Source: Mesoflavibacter zeaxanthinifaciens DSM 18436
GTDB taxonomy: Bacteria > Bacteroidota > Bacteroidia > Flavobacteriales > Flavobacteriaceae
Length of the DNA: 64,000 nt
Direction: 5' to 3'
Assembly: GCF_000422365.1 (NCBI RefSeq)
Contig: NZ_AULQ01000006.1
Span: 5,001 to 69,000 of the forward strand
In this document: in pieces, positions 36,104-45,663 of the stretch
Layout: every line of letters begins with the position of its first letter
Position numbering within the stretch: position 1 is the first letter of the stretch
Notes under the pieces: generated by a model
Told to the model about the DNA's origin: nothing
The model's input: the letters and a program-made list of their open reading frames with translations, nothing else
Databases searched by the model: none
Translations under genes and position numbers: made by a program

Positions 36104-36829
36104 ATGACACACACATATAACGTTACAGGAATGACCTGTAATGGTTGTAAAGCTTCTGTTGAAAAAGCTTTACAAAGTTTAGACCACGTAACAGATGTTT
36201 CGGTAGATTTAGAAAATGCCGAGGTTGAAATAGGTACGTCTAAACACATTTCAATAAATACTTTACAAGACGCATTGTCTAGTAAATATACTATTAATAA
36301 GAAAAGTAAAGAGAACAACGTTTTTGATTCAGTTTCTAAAGAAAAAGAATCACAAATAAGACAGTTATTTCCACTATTTTTAATCTTTGGATATATTATT
36401 GCTGCCTCATATTTACTAAATAGAAATAGGTTTGATGTTTCAAACTTTATGCTAGATTTTATGGGTATTTTTTATATCGTATTTAGCTTTTTTAAGTTTT
36501 TAGATTTAAAAGGTTTTCCTGAAAGTTTTAAAATGTATGACCCATTAGCTAAGGCTTTACCTGCTTATGGTTGGATTTACCCTTTTATAGAACTTATTTT
36601 AGGGGTAATGTTTTTAATGCGAATAGAAATTTCTGTAGCATTAATAATTACAATAATAATTTTAGGCATTACAACAGTTGGTGTATCAAAATCTTTATTG
36701 GACAAAAAAGCAATACAATGTGCTTGTTTGGGTACTGCTTTAAAATTACCAATGACCAAAGCTACGTTTATAGAAAATTCCATTATGATTATAATGGCAA
36801 TAGTAATGCTAATTGAAATTTATGGGTAA
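36104..36829 (+). CDS. Heavy-metal-associated (HMA) domain fused to a MauE/DoxX-like membrane domain
   Basis: 241 residues. An N-terminal ferredoxin-like HMA domain (about 1-70) has the metal-binding motif GMTCNGCKASVEKAL (Cys 12 and Cys 15). Four hydrophobic helices follow (about 87-105, 112-130, 153-172, 178-198), and then CACLGTALKLP (Cys 206 and Cys 208). The latter fits MauE/DoxX redox-associated membrane proteins, which keep a cysteine pair in the membrane edge. The fusion suggests that metal from HMA meets a thiol switch. It probably handles copper. The TonB receptor follows after one base. Confidence 0.85.
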   Translation: MTHTYNVTGMTCNGCKASVEKALQSLDHVTDVSVDLENAEVEIGTSKHISINTLQDALSSKYTINKKSKENNVFDSVSKEKESQIRQLFPLFLIFGYIIAASYLLNRNRFDVSNFMLDFMGIFYIVFSFFKFLDLKGFPESFKMYDPLAKALPAYGWIYPFIELILGVMFLMRIEISVALIITIIILGITTVGVSKSLLDKKAIQCACLGTALKLPMTKATFIENSIMIIMAIVMLIEIYG

Positions 36830-36830
36830 T

Positions 36831-39068
36831 ATGAAAAAGCTATTTATATTACTATTTTGCTTTTTACCATTAACCATTTTTGCGCAAAACCAACTTAAGG
36901 GTTATGTGTATGAAGCAAACGAAGAACAAAAAGAAAACCCTTTACCTGGCGCTAATCTAGTTTGGTTAAACACAACAGTAGGAACATCTACAGAGTTTGA
37001 CGGCAGCTTTAGTTTACCTTTAAGTAAAACATCTAATCAATTAGTGATTAGCTATGTTGGTTTTAAAACAGATACAATAACAGTAAACTCTAGTAAAACG
37101 ATAAAACACTGGTTAGAACCTACAACAAGTTTAGATGAAGTGGTTTTAGACTCTAAAGTTAAATCTACTTCAAGATCTTATATACAATCAGAAAACATAC
37201 AATATGTAAGTAGTGATGAGTTATTAAAAGCTGCATGTTGTAATTTGTCCGAAAGTTTTGAAACTAACCCTTCTATAGACGTTAACTTTAGTGATGCAGT
37301 AACAGGCACTAAGCAAATTAAAATGTTAGGTATATCAAGTCCTTATATTTTAATTGCTACCGAAAATATTCCATCAGTTCGTGGTGCTTCTCAAGCTTAC
37401 GGATTAAGCTTTATTCCAGGAACATGGGTAGAAAGTATACAAATAACAAAAGGAGCAGGAAGTGTTGTCAATGGGTACGAGAGTATTTCGGGACAGATCA
37501 ATGCCGAATTGCAAAAACCGATGACAGATGATAATGTATTTGTTAACCTTTATGCCGCAACAAGCGAAAGGCTAGAACTTAACACACACTTTAATACAAA
37601 TGTTTCTAAAAACATTAGTACAGGTCTTTATATACATGGTAATACACATCAAGAAGAGCATGATCGAAATAATGATGGATTTTTGGATATGCCAAAGTTT
37701 AATCAAATTAATGTGATGAATCGTTGGCAGTATACTAATACCCAAAAAGGTATTGTTACTTTTTTAAACCTTAAGTATTTAGATGATTATAAGCAATCAG
37801 GTCAAATTGATTTTGATCCAGATACAGACAAATTAACAACTAATAATTGGGGAAGCGAAATAGATACTAAACGTTACGAAATTTCGGGTAAATTTGGATA
37901 TGTAAATGCGGACTTACCTTGGCAAAGTCTAGGTGTTCAAATGGCATTAAGTAATCACCAACAAGATTCTTATTTTGGTTTAAATGAATATAATATAGAA
38001 CACACAAGTGTATATTCTAACGTTATTTATAACTCGATAATAAGCGACTCTAGACATAAAATAAAAACAGGTGTAAATTTTACGTATGATAATTATGATG
38101 AGTTTGCATTAAATACAAATTATGATAGGGTAGAGCGTAGCTTTGGTGGTTTTTTTGAGTATTCTTTTGATAATTTAAAAAAACTTAACCTTACTGCAGG
38201 ATTGCGTTTTGATACGCATAATTTATTAGGCGAATTTATTACACCACGTTTTCATTTAAGATATTCTCCTTGGAGCAAATCTGCTTTTAGAGTCTCTTTT
38301 GGTCGCGGTAAACGTAGCGCTAATATTTTTGCTGAAAACCAGAACTTATTTGCGTCTTCAAGACAGTTTTCAATTTTAAATAATAATGGACCAATTTATG
38401 GTTTAGATCCTGAAATTGCATGGAATTATGGTGTTTCATATCTACAAGGTTTTAATCTTTTTGGAAGAAAAGCAGATGTAACTTTTGATTTTTATAGAAC
38501 AGATTTTAAAAACCAAGTGGTTGTAGATTTAGAAAATGCTCAAGCTGTTAGTTTTTATAATTTACAAGGTAGTAGTTACGCAAATAGTTTTCAAGTTGAA
38601 GTAAACTACGAAGCATTTAATAACTTCGATTTAAGAACAGCATATAAGTATTATGATGTTAAAACCGACTACCAAAGGGGTAAATTATCAAAACCATTAA
38701 CACCAAAACATCGTTTTTTTGCTAATGCAGGATATAAAACAGAATTAAAAAACCAAAGTCAATGGAAGTTTGATGCTACTTTTAATTGGTTAGGAGAGCA
38801 ACGATTTTCTTCAACAATAGATAACCCAATACAATATCAATTAAATAAATTTACTCCAACAGTAGCTACATTAAACATGCAAGTTACTAAAGTGTTTTCA
38901 TCTAAATTTGAAATATATTTAGGAGGAGAAAATATAACTAATGTAAAACAAGATAATCCTATAGTTAGTGCAAATGACCCTTTTGGAACAGCGTTTGATA
39001 CTAATTTTGTGTACGGTCCAATTTTTGGAAGTATGTATTATACAGGATTACGATATAAATTAAATTAA
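36831..39068 (+). CDS. TonB-dependent receptor with cysteine pair before the plug
   Basis: 745 residues. A Sec signal (cleaved after IFAQ) is followed by a CarboxypepD_reg-like domain (about 22-110, with GTSTEFDGSFSLPLSKTSNQ). The plug region opens with AACCNLSESFETNPSIDVNF, where Cys 136 and Cys 137 sit next to each other, then KQIKMLGISSPYILIATENIP and VVNGYESISGQINAELQKP. A long beta-barrel ends in RYKLN. The paired cysteine is unusual in a receptor plug and matches the thiol theme of the neighbours. I start at MKKLFILLF and not four codons earlier. A substrate such as a copper complex is inferred. Confidence 0.9.
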   Translation: MKKLFILLFCFLPLTIFAQNQLKGYVYEANEEQKENPLPGANLVWLNTTVGTSTEFDGSFSLPLSKTSNQLVISYVGFKTDTITVNSSKTIKHWLEPTTSLDEVVLDSKVKSTSRSYIQSENIQYVSSDELLKAACCNLSESFETNPSIDVNFSDAVTGTKQIKMLGISSPYILIATENIPSVRGASQAYGLSFIPGTWVESIQITKGAGSVVNGYESISGQINAELQKPMTDDNVFVNLYAATSERLELNTHFNTNVSKNISTGLYIHGNTHQEEHDRNNDGFLDMPKFNQINVMNRWQYTNTQKGIVTFLNLKYLDDYKQSGQIDFDPDTDKLTTNNWGSEIDTKRYEISGKFGYVNADLPWQSLGVQMALSNHQQDSYFGLNEYNIEHTSVYSNVIYNSIISDSRHKIKTGVNFTYDNYDEFALNTNYDRVERSFGGFFEYSFDNLKKLNLTAGLRFDTHNLLGEFITPRFHLRYSPWSKSAFRVSFGRGKRSANIFAENQNLFASSRQFSILNNNGPIYGLDPEIAWNYGVSYLQGFNLFGRKADVTFDFYRTDFKNQVVVDLENAQAVSFYNLQGSSYANSFQVEVNYEAFNNFDLRTAYKYYDVKTDYQRGKLSKPLTPKHRFFANAGYKTELKNQSQWKFDATFNWLGEQRFSSTIDNPIQYQLNKFTPTVATLNMQVTKVFSSKFEIYLGGENITNVKQDNPIVSANDPFGTAFDTNFVYGPIFGSMYYTGLRYKLN

Positions 39069-39080
39069 AAATATACTACA

Positions 39081-39437
39081 ATGAAAAAATTATTGATTTT
39101 ATTAATTATGACAGTTACTATAACTACGTTTGCTCAAAATAAAAATAAAAGAGTTTCTTTAGAAGTAGATGGTATTTGCGGTATGTGTAAAGCACGAATA
39201 GAAAAAGCATGTTACCAAACTAAAGGCGTAAAAAGTGCTAATTGGAATGTAGAAACACACGAATTAAAGCTAATTTACGATGAGCGTAAAACAAATTTAG
39301 ATAGCATTAAAAAAAGTGTAGTATCTGTAGGACACGATACAAAAACGCTAAAAGCAACAGAAGAAGCTTATAACTCTGTACACGCATGTTGCAGATATAG
39401 AGATATTGAAGTACAAAATGATCATAAGAAAGACTAA
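39081..39437 (+). CDS. Secreted heavy-metal-associated (HMA) protein
   Basis: 118 residues with a Sec signal (cleaved after TTFAQ). The HMA fold has GICGMC (Cys 33, Cys 36), a third cysteine 8 residues later (KACYQ, Cys 44) and a C-terminal pair in VHACCRY (around 106-107). Unlike cytoplasmic copper chaperones it is exported, so it would carry metal in the periplasm between the receptor and the HMA-MauE protein. It ends the cluster, 12 bases after the receptor and four bases before a terminator. Confidence 0.88.
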   Translation: MKKLLILLIMTVTITTFAQNKNKRVSLEVDGICGMCKARIEKACYQTKGVKSANWNVETHELKLIYDERKTNLDSIKKSVVSVGHDTKTLKATEEAYNSVHACCRYRDIEVQNDHKKD

Positions 39438-39440
39438 AAA

Positions 39441-39468
39441 AAAGCCTGCTAATAAGCAGGCTTTTTTT
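39441..39468. terminator. Terminator of the metal-relay cluster, active in both directions
   Basis: The stem AAAGCCTGCT / AGCAGGCTTT with an AATA loop is followed by T on the plus strand and preceded by A on the plus strand, so it can also end the converging minus-strand gene at 39482. Confidence 0.9.
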
Positions 39469-39481
39469 ACATAATTATAAT

Positions 39482-40915
39482 TTACTTATTAATCAAGGCT
39501 AATAACTCATTTTCAAATTTGATGTCAAACATATTACCTTTTGGATTAACAATATTACCTTTTTTATCCACTAAAAATACTTTGTTAATAGGACTTATAG
39601 CTAATAATTCTACAGCTTTTTTAGGCGACTTAAAATGATACTCATTAACAAAAGGTAAACGGTTACGCTGTAAAATATCTGCTTGTTCTCTTGTACTAAT
39701 GTTATTTACATTTATAGCAATAAATTCTATTTCAGGGTATTTTTTACTTAATTCTGCAGCTTTTAGATGTACATCTTTTAAGTGGTATCTGTAGCGCTTA
39801 GATACATCCCAAAAGTATATAACACTAGGTTTCTCTATTATTCTCTTAATAGATAAAAACTCATCATTTTTATTTATTACTGTTACATCAGGTAATTTGT
39901 TACCAGGCTTTAATCTTTTGTATGTGTTAACAAGCTTGCTAGCCTTAACTATTTGATCATTATTAGTGCTTTTCTTTTTAAATAAATTTAAAAGCGTCTC
40001 GTAATCTTTATCATTTTCAGATCCATTAATAAATTTAACCATGTTATAGTAAAGCAGTCTATTTTTAATAAATGTGTCATTTATTTTATCGCTTATAAGA
40101 TTAAACTTATCTATGTTATACTCTAAAGACTTATTATTATAGGTACTATCTTCAGAGTGTTTAAAATGTTGTTGTAGAGCTAGATTATTAAAGTGTACTC
40201 TTAAAAAAGATACGTAAGGTCTGTATTCTCTTAATAAATTACTATTGTAGTCTATATCTTTTCTGTAGCTGTAAAAATTTTCAGGTAGTTCGTTAAAAAT
40301 TTGTTCTTCGTTTTCTCTGTAATTTATAAAAGGATACGCTTCTTTACTATAATAATAATTATAATCAATCTTAGCTTTTGCTAAAGTGTTAAAAATCTCA
40401 GTAGTTTCGTTTTTTTCATTAAAACTTTTAAGCTTTTCTAGTTTTTGATTTCTAATTTCATCTAACTTTTCTTCAAATTCATCAGGCTCTAATTGACTAA
40501 TTTTTAAGACAGAATCTTGTAGTTTGTCGTTTAGAAGAAATAAATCAATTAAAAAGTTATTTTCTTTTTCGCCAATACCGGTAAACACTAAAGATTCATC
40601 AAATTCAATAGTATTTAACCTAAACATCAAACTATCATTGGGTTGTATAAGTACAGATTGAAATTCTTTACCGTCATAAAACCTAAAAAGACCAGGCTCA
40701 AAGTTTTTAAAAATATAAGAAAAACGGTTGTTTTGATCTAAATTAACACTGTCTAAAACTTTGTTTTCTTTAAGTATTACAATAAAGTTAGAATTTGGGT
40801 TAATAATTTCGCCTCCAAAAAAAGCATTACCATCTAGGCTAGCCTTTTTATCCTTTTCGCAAGAAAAAAAACTCAAAGATATTGCTAAAAAAAAGTATAC
40901 GAATTTATAATTCAT
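39482..40915 (-). CDS. TlpA-like thioredoxin-fold lipoprotein lacking the CXXC motif
   Basis: 477 residues; lipobox SFFSC (Cys 19). The N-terminal two thirds have beta-rich DUF4369-like (about 25-120) and helical parts. The C-terminal 130 residues look like a TlpA/thioredoxin domain: PDVTVINKNDEFLSIKRIIEKPSVIYFWDVS..., then EFIAINVN and PINKVFLVDKKGNIV. Where active family members carry WCXXC, this protein reads FWDVSKRYR, so it has no redox-active cysteines. It may bind a partner or ligand. It converges on the metal-relay cluster. Confidence 0.8.
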   Translation of the reverse strand: MNYKFVYFFLAISLSFFSCEKDKKASLDGNAFFGGEIINPNSNFIVILKENKVLDSVNLDQNNRFSYIFKNFEPGLFRFYDGKEFQSVLIQPNDSLMFRLNTIEFDESLVFTGIGEKENNFLIDLFLLNDKLQDSVLKISQLEPDEFEEKLDEIRNQKLEKLKSFNEKNETTEIFNTLAKAKIDYNYYYSKEAYPFINYRENEEQIFNELPENFYSYRKDIDYNSNLLREYRPYVSFLRVHFNNLALQQHFKHSEDSTYNNKSLEYNIDKFNLISDKINDTFIKNRLLYYNMVKFINGSENDKDYETLLNLFKKKSTNNDQIVKASKLVNTYKRLKPGNKLPDVTVINKNDEFLSIKRIIEKPSVIYFWDVSKRYRYHLKDVHLKAAELSKKYPEIEFIAINVNNISTREQADILQRNRLPFVNEYHFKSPKKAVELLAISPINKVFLVDKKGNIVNPKGNMFDIKFENELLALINK

Positions 40916-41038
40916 TATATATTAAGGGCTTATTATCTATATATCAACAAAAATATGTTTTGCAATATATTCATAATGTTAATGCGTTGTTAAAACTTAT
41001 AATAAGGCAATATATAGTGTTTTTTGATACTAATTTTC

Positions 41039-41046
41039 TACTTTTG
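41039..41046 (+). promoter_or_regulatory. -7 box of the ABC-F gene
   Basis: TACTTTTG fits TAnnTTTG and lies 22 bases before the ATG at 41068. No TTG at the right spacing. Confidence 0.55.
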
Positions 41047-41064
41047 CAAAAAATTAAATTATAG

Positions 41065-42687
<1,623 letters not shown>

Positions 42688-42708
42688 CTATCTTAAAAAT
42701 AAAACGTT

Positions 42709-42743
42709 AAAAGCCTTCAGATTTAATTTGAAGGCTTTTTTTA
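42709..42743 (+). terminator. Terminator behind the ABC-F gene
   Basis: The stem AAAAGCCTTCA / TGAAGGCTTTT and a run of T, 20 bases after the stop codon. Confidence 0.9.
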
Positions 42744-42846
42744 TTTAGGGATTTTGTTAATTCTCTGTTAAATTGAAAAAATATAAAACCAAGCAAAACT
42801 TAACTGCGTAGATAGACTGAACATAAAAACCAAAAATCAATTTATT

Positions 42847-43425
42847 ATGAAAACAGAAAAATTATCAAAAATCGTATTAGGGCTTAGTTTATTCTTTGTG
42901 ACTTCTTTAGGATTTGCTCAAAACAAAATGATGAAAGAAGATACAAAAATGGTTGGTGGAGCAGCAATGTATCCTTCTAAAAATATTGTAGAAAATGCGG
43001 TAAACTCTAAAGATCATACAACTTTAGTAGCAGCAGTAAAAGCAGCAGGTTTAGTTGAAGTTTTACAAAGTGAAGGACCATTTACTGTATTTGCACCAAC
43101 AAACGCAGCATTTGATAAATTACCAGAAGGAACAGTAGCAACTTTAGTAAAACCAGAAAATAAAGAACAATTACAAACTATTTTAAAGTATCATGTTGTT
43201 TCTGGAAAATGGAATGCTAAAGCTATCGCTAAATTAATTAAAAAAGGCGATGGTAAAGCAGTAATTAAAACTGTTTCAGGAGGAACATTAACTGCTTGGA
43301 CAAAAGGAAATGACGTTTATGTAACCGATGAAAACGGAAACTCAGCAAAAGTAACTATTGCAGATGTAAATCAATCTAATGGTGTAATACATGTTGTAGA
43401 TACTGTATTATTACCAAAGTCATAA
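42847..43425 (+). CDS. Fasciclin domain-containing protein
   Basis: 192 residues with a Sec signal (cleaved after GFAQ). One fasciclin domain (about 40-190) with the H1 box FTVFAPTNAAFDKLP and the later YHVVSGKW and NGVIHVVDTVLLP segments. Fasciclin proteins are secreted adhesion or carbohydrate-associated proteins. The gene stands alone, with its own terminator 30 bases behind the stop. Confidence 0.93.
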   Translation: MKTEKLSKIVLGLSLFFVTSLGFAQNKMMKEDTKMVGGAAMYPSKNIVENAVNSKDHTTLVAAVKAAGLVEVLQSEGPFTVFAPTNAAFDKLPEGTVATLVKPENKEQLQTILKYHVVSGKWNAKAIAKLIKKGDGKAVIKTVSGGTLTAWTKGNDVYVTDENGNSAKVTIADVNQSNGVIHVVDTVLLPKS

Positions 43426-43457
43426 TAAACCGTGTAAATGCTATTTGAATTAGTGTT

Positions 43458-43488
43458 AAAAGCCTCTTCGTTTTGAAGAGGCTTTTTT
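43458..43488. terminator. Terminator between fasciclin gene and DUF2007 gene
   Basis: The stem AAAAGCCTCTTC / GAAGAGGCTTTTTT with a short loop. It serves the plus-strand fasciclin gene and could also serve the converging minus-strand gene. Confidence 0.9.
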
Positions 43489-43495
43489 CTTTTAA

Positions 43496-43723
43496 TTAAA
43501 TCTCGCTTTTAATAGCATCAACAACTGTTTTAGCTTTTTCAAGTTCGGTTTCATGTACATAAATATCTTGCAAGCTTGGTACAGGATTTGCAAAACCAGC
43601 CAGTCTTGCAGATTCATCTTCATTTTTTACCACTGCATTAATGCCAATATCTTCTAAGCGTTGTTGTATGCGTTGTGAGGTTAAAAAGTCTCCAGTGTAA
43701 ATTTTTATATATTCCGTTTCCAT
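43496..43723 (-). CDS. DUF2007 domain-containing protein
   Basis: 75 residues. The sequence YIKIYTGDFLTSQRIQQRLEDIGINAVVKNEDES and the close VPSLQDIYVHETELEKAKTVVDAI fit DUF2007, a small alpha/beta fold related to PII-type signal domains. It is cytoplasmic. Function not known. It starts 50 bases before the next minus-strand gene stops. Confidence 0.85.
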   Translation of the reverse strand: METEYIKIYTGDFLTSQRIQQRLEDIGINAVVKNEDESARLAGFANPVPSLQDIYVHETELEKAKTVVDAIKSEI

Positions 43724-43773
43724 AGTTTTTTAGTATTGATTTCTATTAAAGATACTAAAAATTATGCAATAAA

Positions 43774-44490
43774 TTACTTACTGTATTTGTTATTCCAAAT
43801 TGCAGAATTCACATTTTTTCCTTGAGAAATCGCATAGTAAATAACAATGCCAACTATAGATTTAAACATGAATAGAAACAATAAGAAAAAATAACTTGTG
43901 TAATTGTTGTCTTGTGGTAAGTTATAATTAAAAAGATAGGTTAATGCAAAACTAACAATTAACGCAAAGACCAATAAGTTTTCATAATTTTTAAAAGGTA
44001 GCATACGCCATTTTCTTAATGGATTTAAATCATTTCCCCATTTGTGTATTAAGTAATAGTAACCATTTCCTATGGGTGCAAATAATAAAGGATCATCTGG
44101 GTTTTCTAACTTAAATAGTTTAGAAGGCGCCATGATTTTAAATCCGCTTAGTGTGATGTTGTGTTCTTTTTCTAAAGCTTTTATTTTATTAATGGCTTCT
44201 TGCGGAAATTCATTTTTAAAATACTTAGTATCTAAAAATCGAAGTCGGTAATCAATACACGTTTTTTTAATACTGTCTATATGAAAAATTTGATCACTTT
44301 TTAAAAGCTCTACATTAAACAAATTGCTAGTGCTACTATTGGCAGATTTCAATTCATTTTCAATATTAATTTCTTTTTCATTTTCAGCATCAAAAATGGC
44401 ATGTACTTGTTTTAAAATGTCTGGTTGTGCTATTTGTTTAGATTGTTGCAGACGTAGTTTTTCTTCTATGTTTGTAGTGTTAAAAATCAT
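43774..44490 (-). CDS. Hypothetical membrane protein
   Basis: 238 residues. A soluble N-terminal region of about 160 residues precedes two transmembrane helices (about 170-190 and 200-222). The middle part (ITLSGFKIMAPSKLFKLENPDDPLLFAPIGNGYYYLIHKWG) is a compact domain I do not recognise by name. No signal peptide, so the N-terminus is probably cytoplasmic. The neighbours give no clue. Confidence 0.7.
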   Translation of the reverse strand: MIFNTTNIEEKLRLQQSKQIAQPDILKQVHAIFDAENEKEINIENELKSANSSTSNLFNVELLKSDQIFHIDSIKKTCIDYRLRFLDTKYFKNEFPQEAINKIKALEKEHNITLSGFKIMAPSKLFKLENPDDPLLFAPIGNGYYYLIHKWGNDLNPLRKWRMLPFKNYENLLVFALIVSFALTYLFNYNLPQDNNYTSYFFLLFLFMFKSIVGIVIYYAISQGKNVNSAIWNNKYSK

Positions 44491-44591
44491 AGCATTTATT
44501 TTTTAACCTAAAAATAAAACATACTTAGCTTAATTGCAAAGGTTTAACATTTAGAATACTAGAAAAAAATGTTTTGTTTAACAAGTAATAA

Positions 44592-44786
44592 TTATGGCTG
44601 TTTTGATTTTTTGTATCTGGATAAAATAAATATACCGTATATAATAAAACCAAAACCAAGTATAGCTCTAAAAGTGCTTACTTCATTAATAAAATATTTG
44701 TAGACTCTGTAAATGCCAAAAATTATAAAGAAAATACCTAGGATTAAACTAAAAGTGCTGCCTTGATTTTTTGAAATGTTTGACAT
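44592..44786 (-). CDS. Small membrane protein
   Basis: 64 residues with two hydrophobic helices (about 10-28 and 39-56) and a basic end (YKKSKQP). No family recognised. It lies 12 bases behind the PAP2 phosphatase gene on the same strand, so it is likely cotranscribed with it. Confidence 0.65.
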   Translation of the reverse strand: MSNISKNQGSTFSLILGIFFIIFGIYRVYKYFINEVSTFRAILGFGFIIYGIFILSRYKKSKQP

Positions 44787-44798
44787 GTTTAGGTTTTG

Positions 44799-45656
44799 TT
44801 AGAAAGTACCAATAAGACCAACTTTATTACCGCTAAACATAAAATTCCAAGAGATTTTATTTGAAGGTCTATTATGGTCTAAATCAAAAGCGTTATTTTT
44901 CTTTAAAAACTTATCAATACTATCTACAACAATAATACTTAAAGCAGTGCTAAAAGCTATGTCTGTAATCCAATGTGCGTCATCTACCAATCTTGATAAA
45001 GGTGGTATGGCACCAAAAGCATAAATTCCTGTTTTTACCCAAGGATTTTTAAACTGTTTTGCAATTGCATGCGTCATAGTAACAGACAATACGGTATGAC
45101 CAGAAGGGAAAGAGTGAAATCCACCTTCTTTAGATAGTGGTTTAAAGTAAAATGCGCCTAGGTCTCTTCCTGGTCTAGCTCTTCCAAATGCATTTTTTGC
45201 TAAGGATTGTAAAAAACCAGATGTAATGGATGAGGATATAATTAAAACGCTAGTATATCTAACTTTTTCGTTTTTAGCAAAAAGACCATAACCGTATAAT
45301 CCTGCATTTGCCATAAAATAGTTTTGAGGACTACCAAAATACCAACCAACATCTCTGATTAATTTTGGGAATTTATCAGAATGTTTGTTAGCAAAATTAT
45401 TAACACTTTCATCTGTTAAGGATAACAAAGCTGTACCTGCAATTAAACCTCCTAACTTAGTGTAATCCTTTTTTTTCCAGTAAATAGGTCTTGTAAAGGC
45501 GTGTTTTACACTCTGTAAGGTTGTATTTATATCATATTTTAAAAGACCAAGTGTAGATGTAGAGTCTTGATTAATTTTATACAGTTTATTTTGACTATTA
45601 ACTGTATTGCTAATTAGCATAGCAATGCTAAAAACTATTAAAATATGATTTTTCAT
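44799..45656 (-). CDS. PAP2-family phosphatase
   Basis: 285 residues with a Sec signal (about 1-21) and several short membrane helices. The three PAP2 motifs are in order: KNAFGRARPGRD (C1), FPSGHTVLSV (C2, catalytic His) and SRLVDDAHWITD (C3). Such enzymes remove phosphate from lipid phosphates such as undecaprenyl diphosphate or phosphatidic acid; the exact substrate is not visible. It begins eight bases behind the pheT stop. Confidence 0.9.
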   Translation of the reverse strand: MKNHILIVFSIAMLISNTVNSQNKLYKINQDSTSTLGLLKYDINTTLQSVKHAFTRPIYWKKKDYTKLGGLIAGTALLSLTDESVNNFANKHSDKFPKLIRDVGWYFGSPQNYFMANAGLYGYGLFAKNEKVRYTSVLIISSSITSGFLQSLAKNAFGRARPGRDLGAFYFKPLSKEGGFHSFPSGHTVLSVTMTHAIAKQFKNPWVKTGIYAFGAIPPLSRLVDDAHWITDIAFSTALSIIVVDSIDKFLKKNNAFDLDHNRPSNKISWNFMFSGNKVGLIGTF

Positions 45657-45663
45657 GAGCGTA

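Noticed and set aside
36571-36816. Plus-strand open frame within the HMA-MauE gene
   Set aside because: Its product is asparagine-rich and matches no fold; the overlapping frame has clear HMA and membrane motifs.
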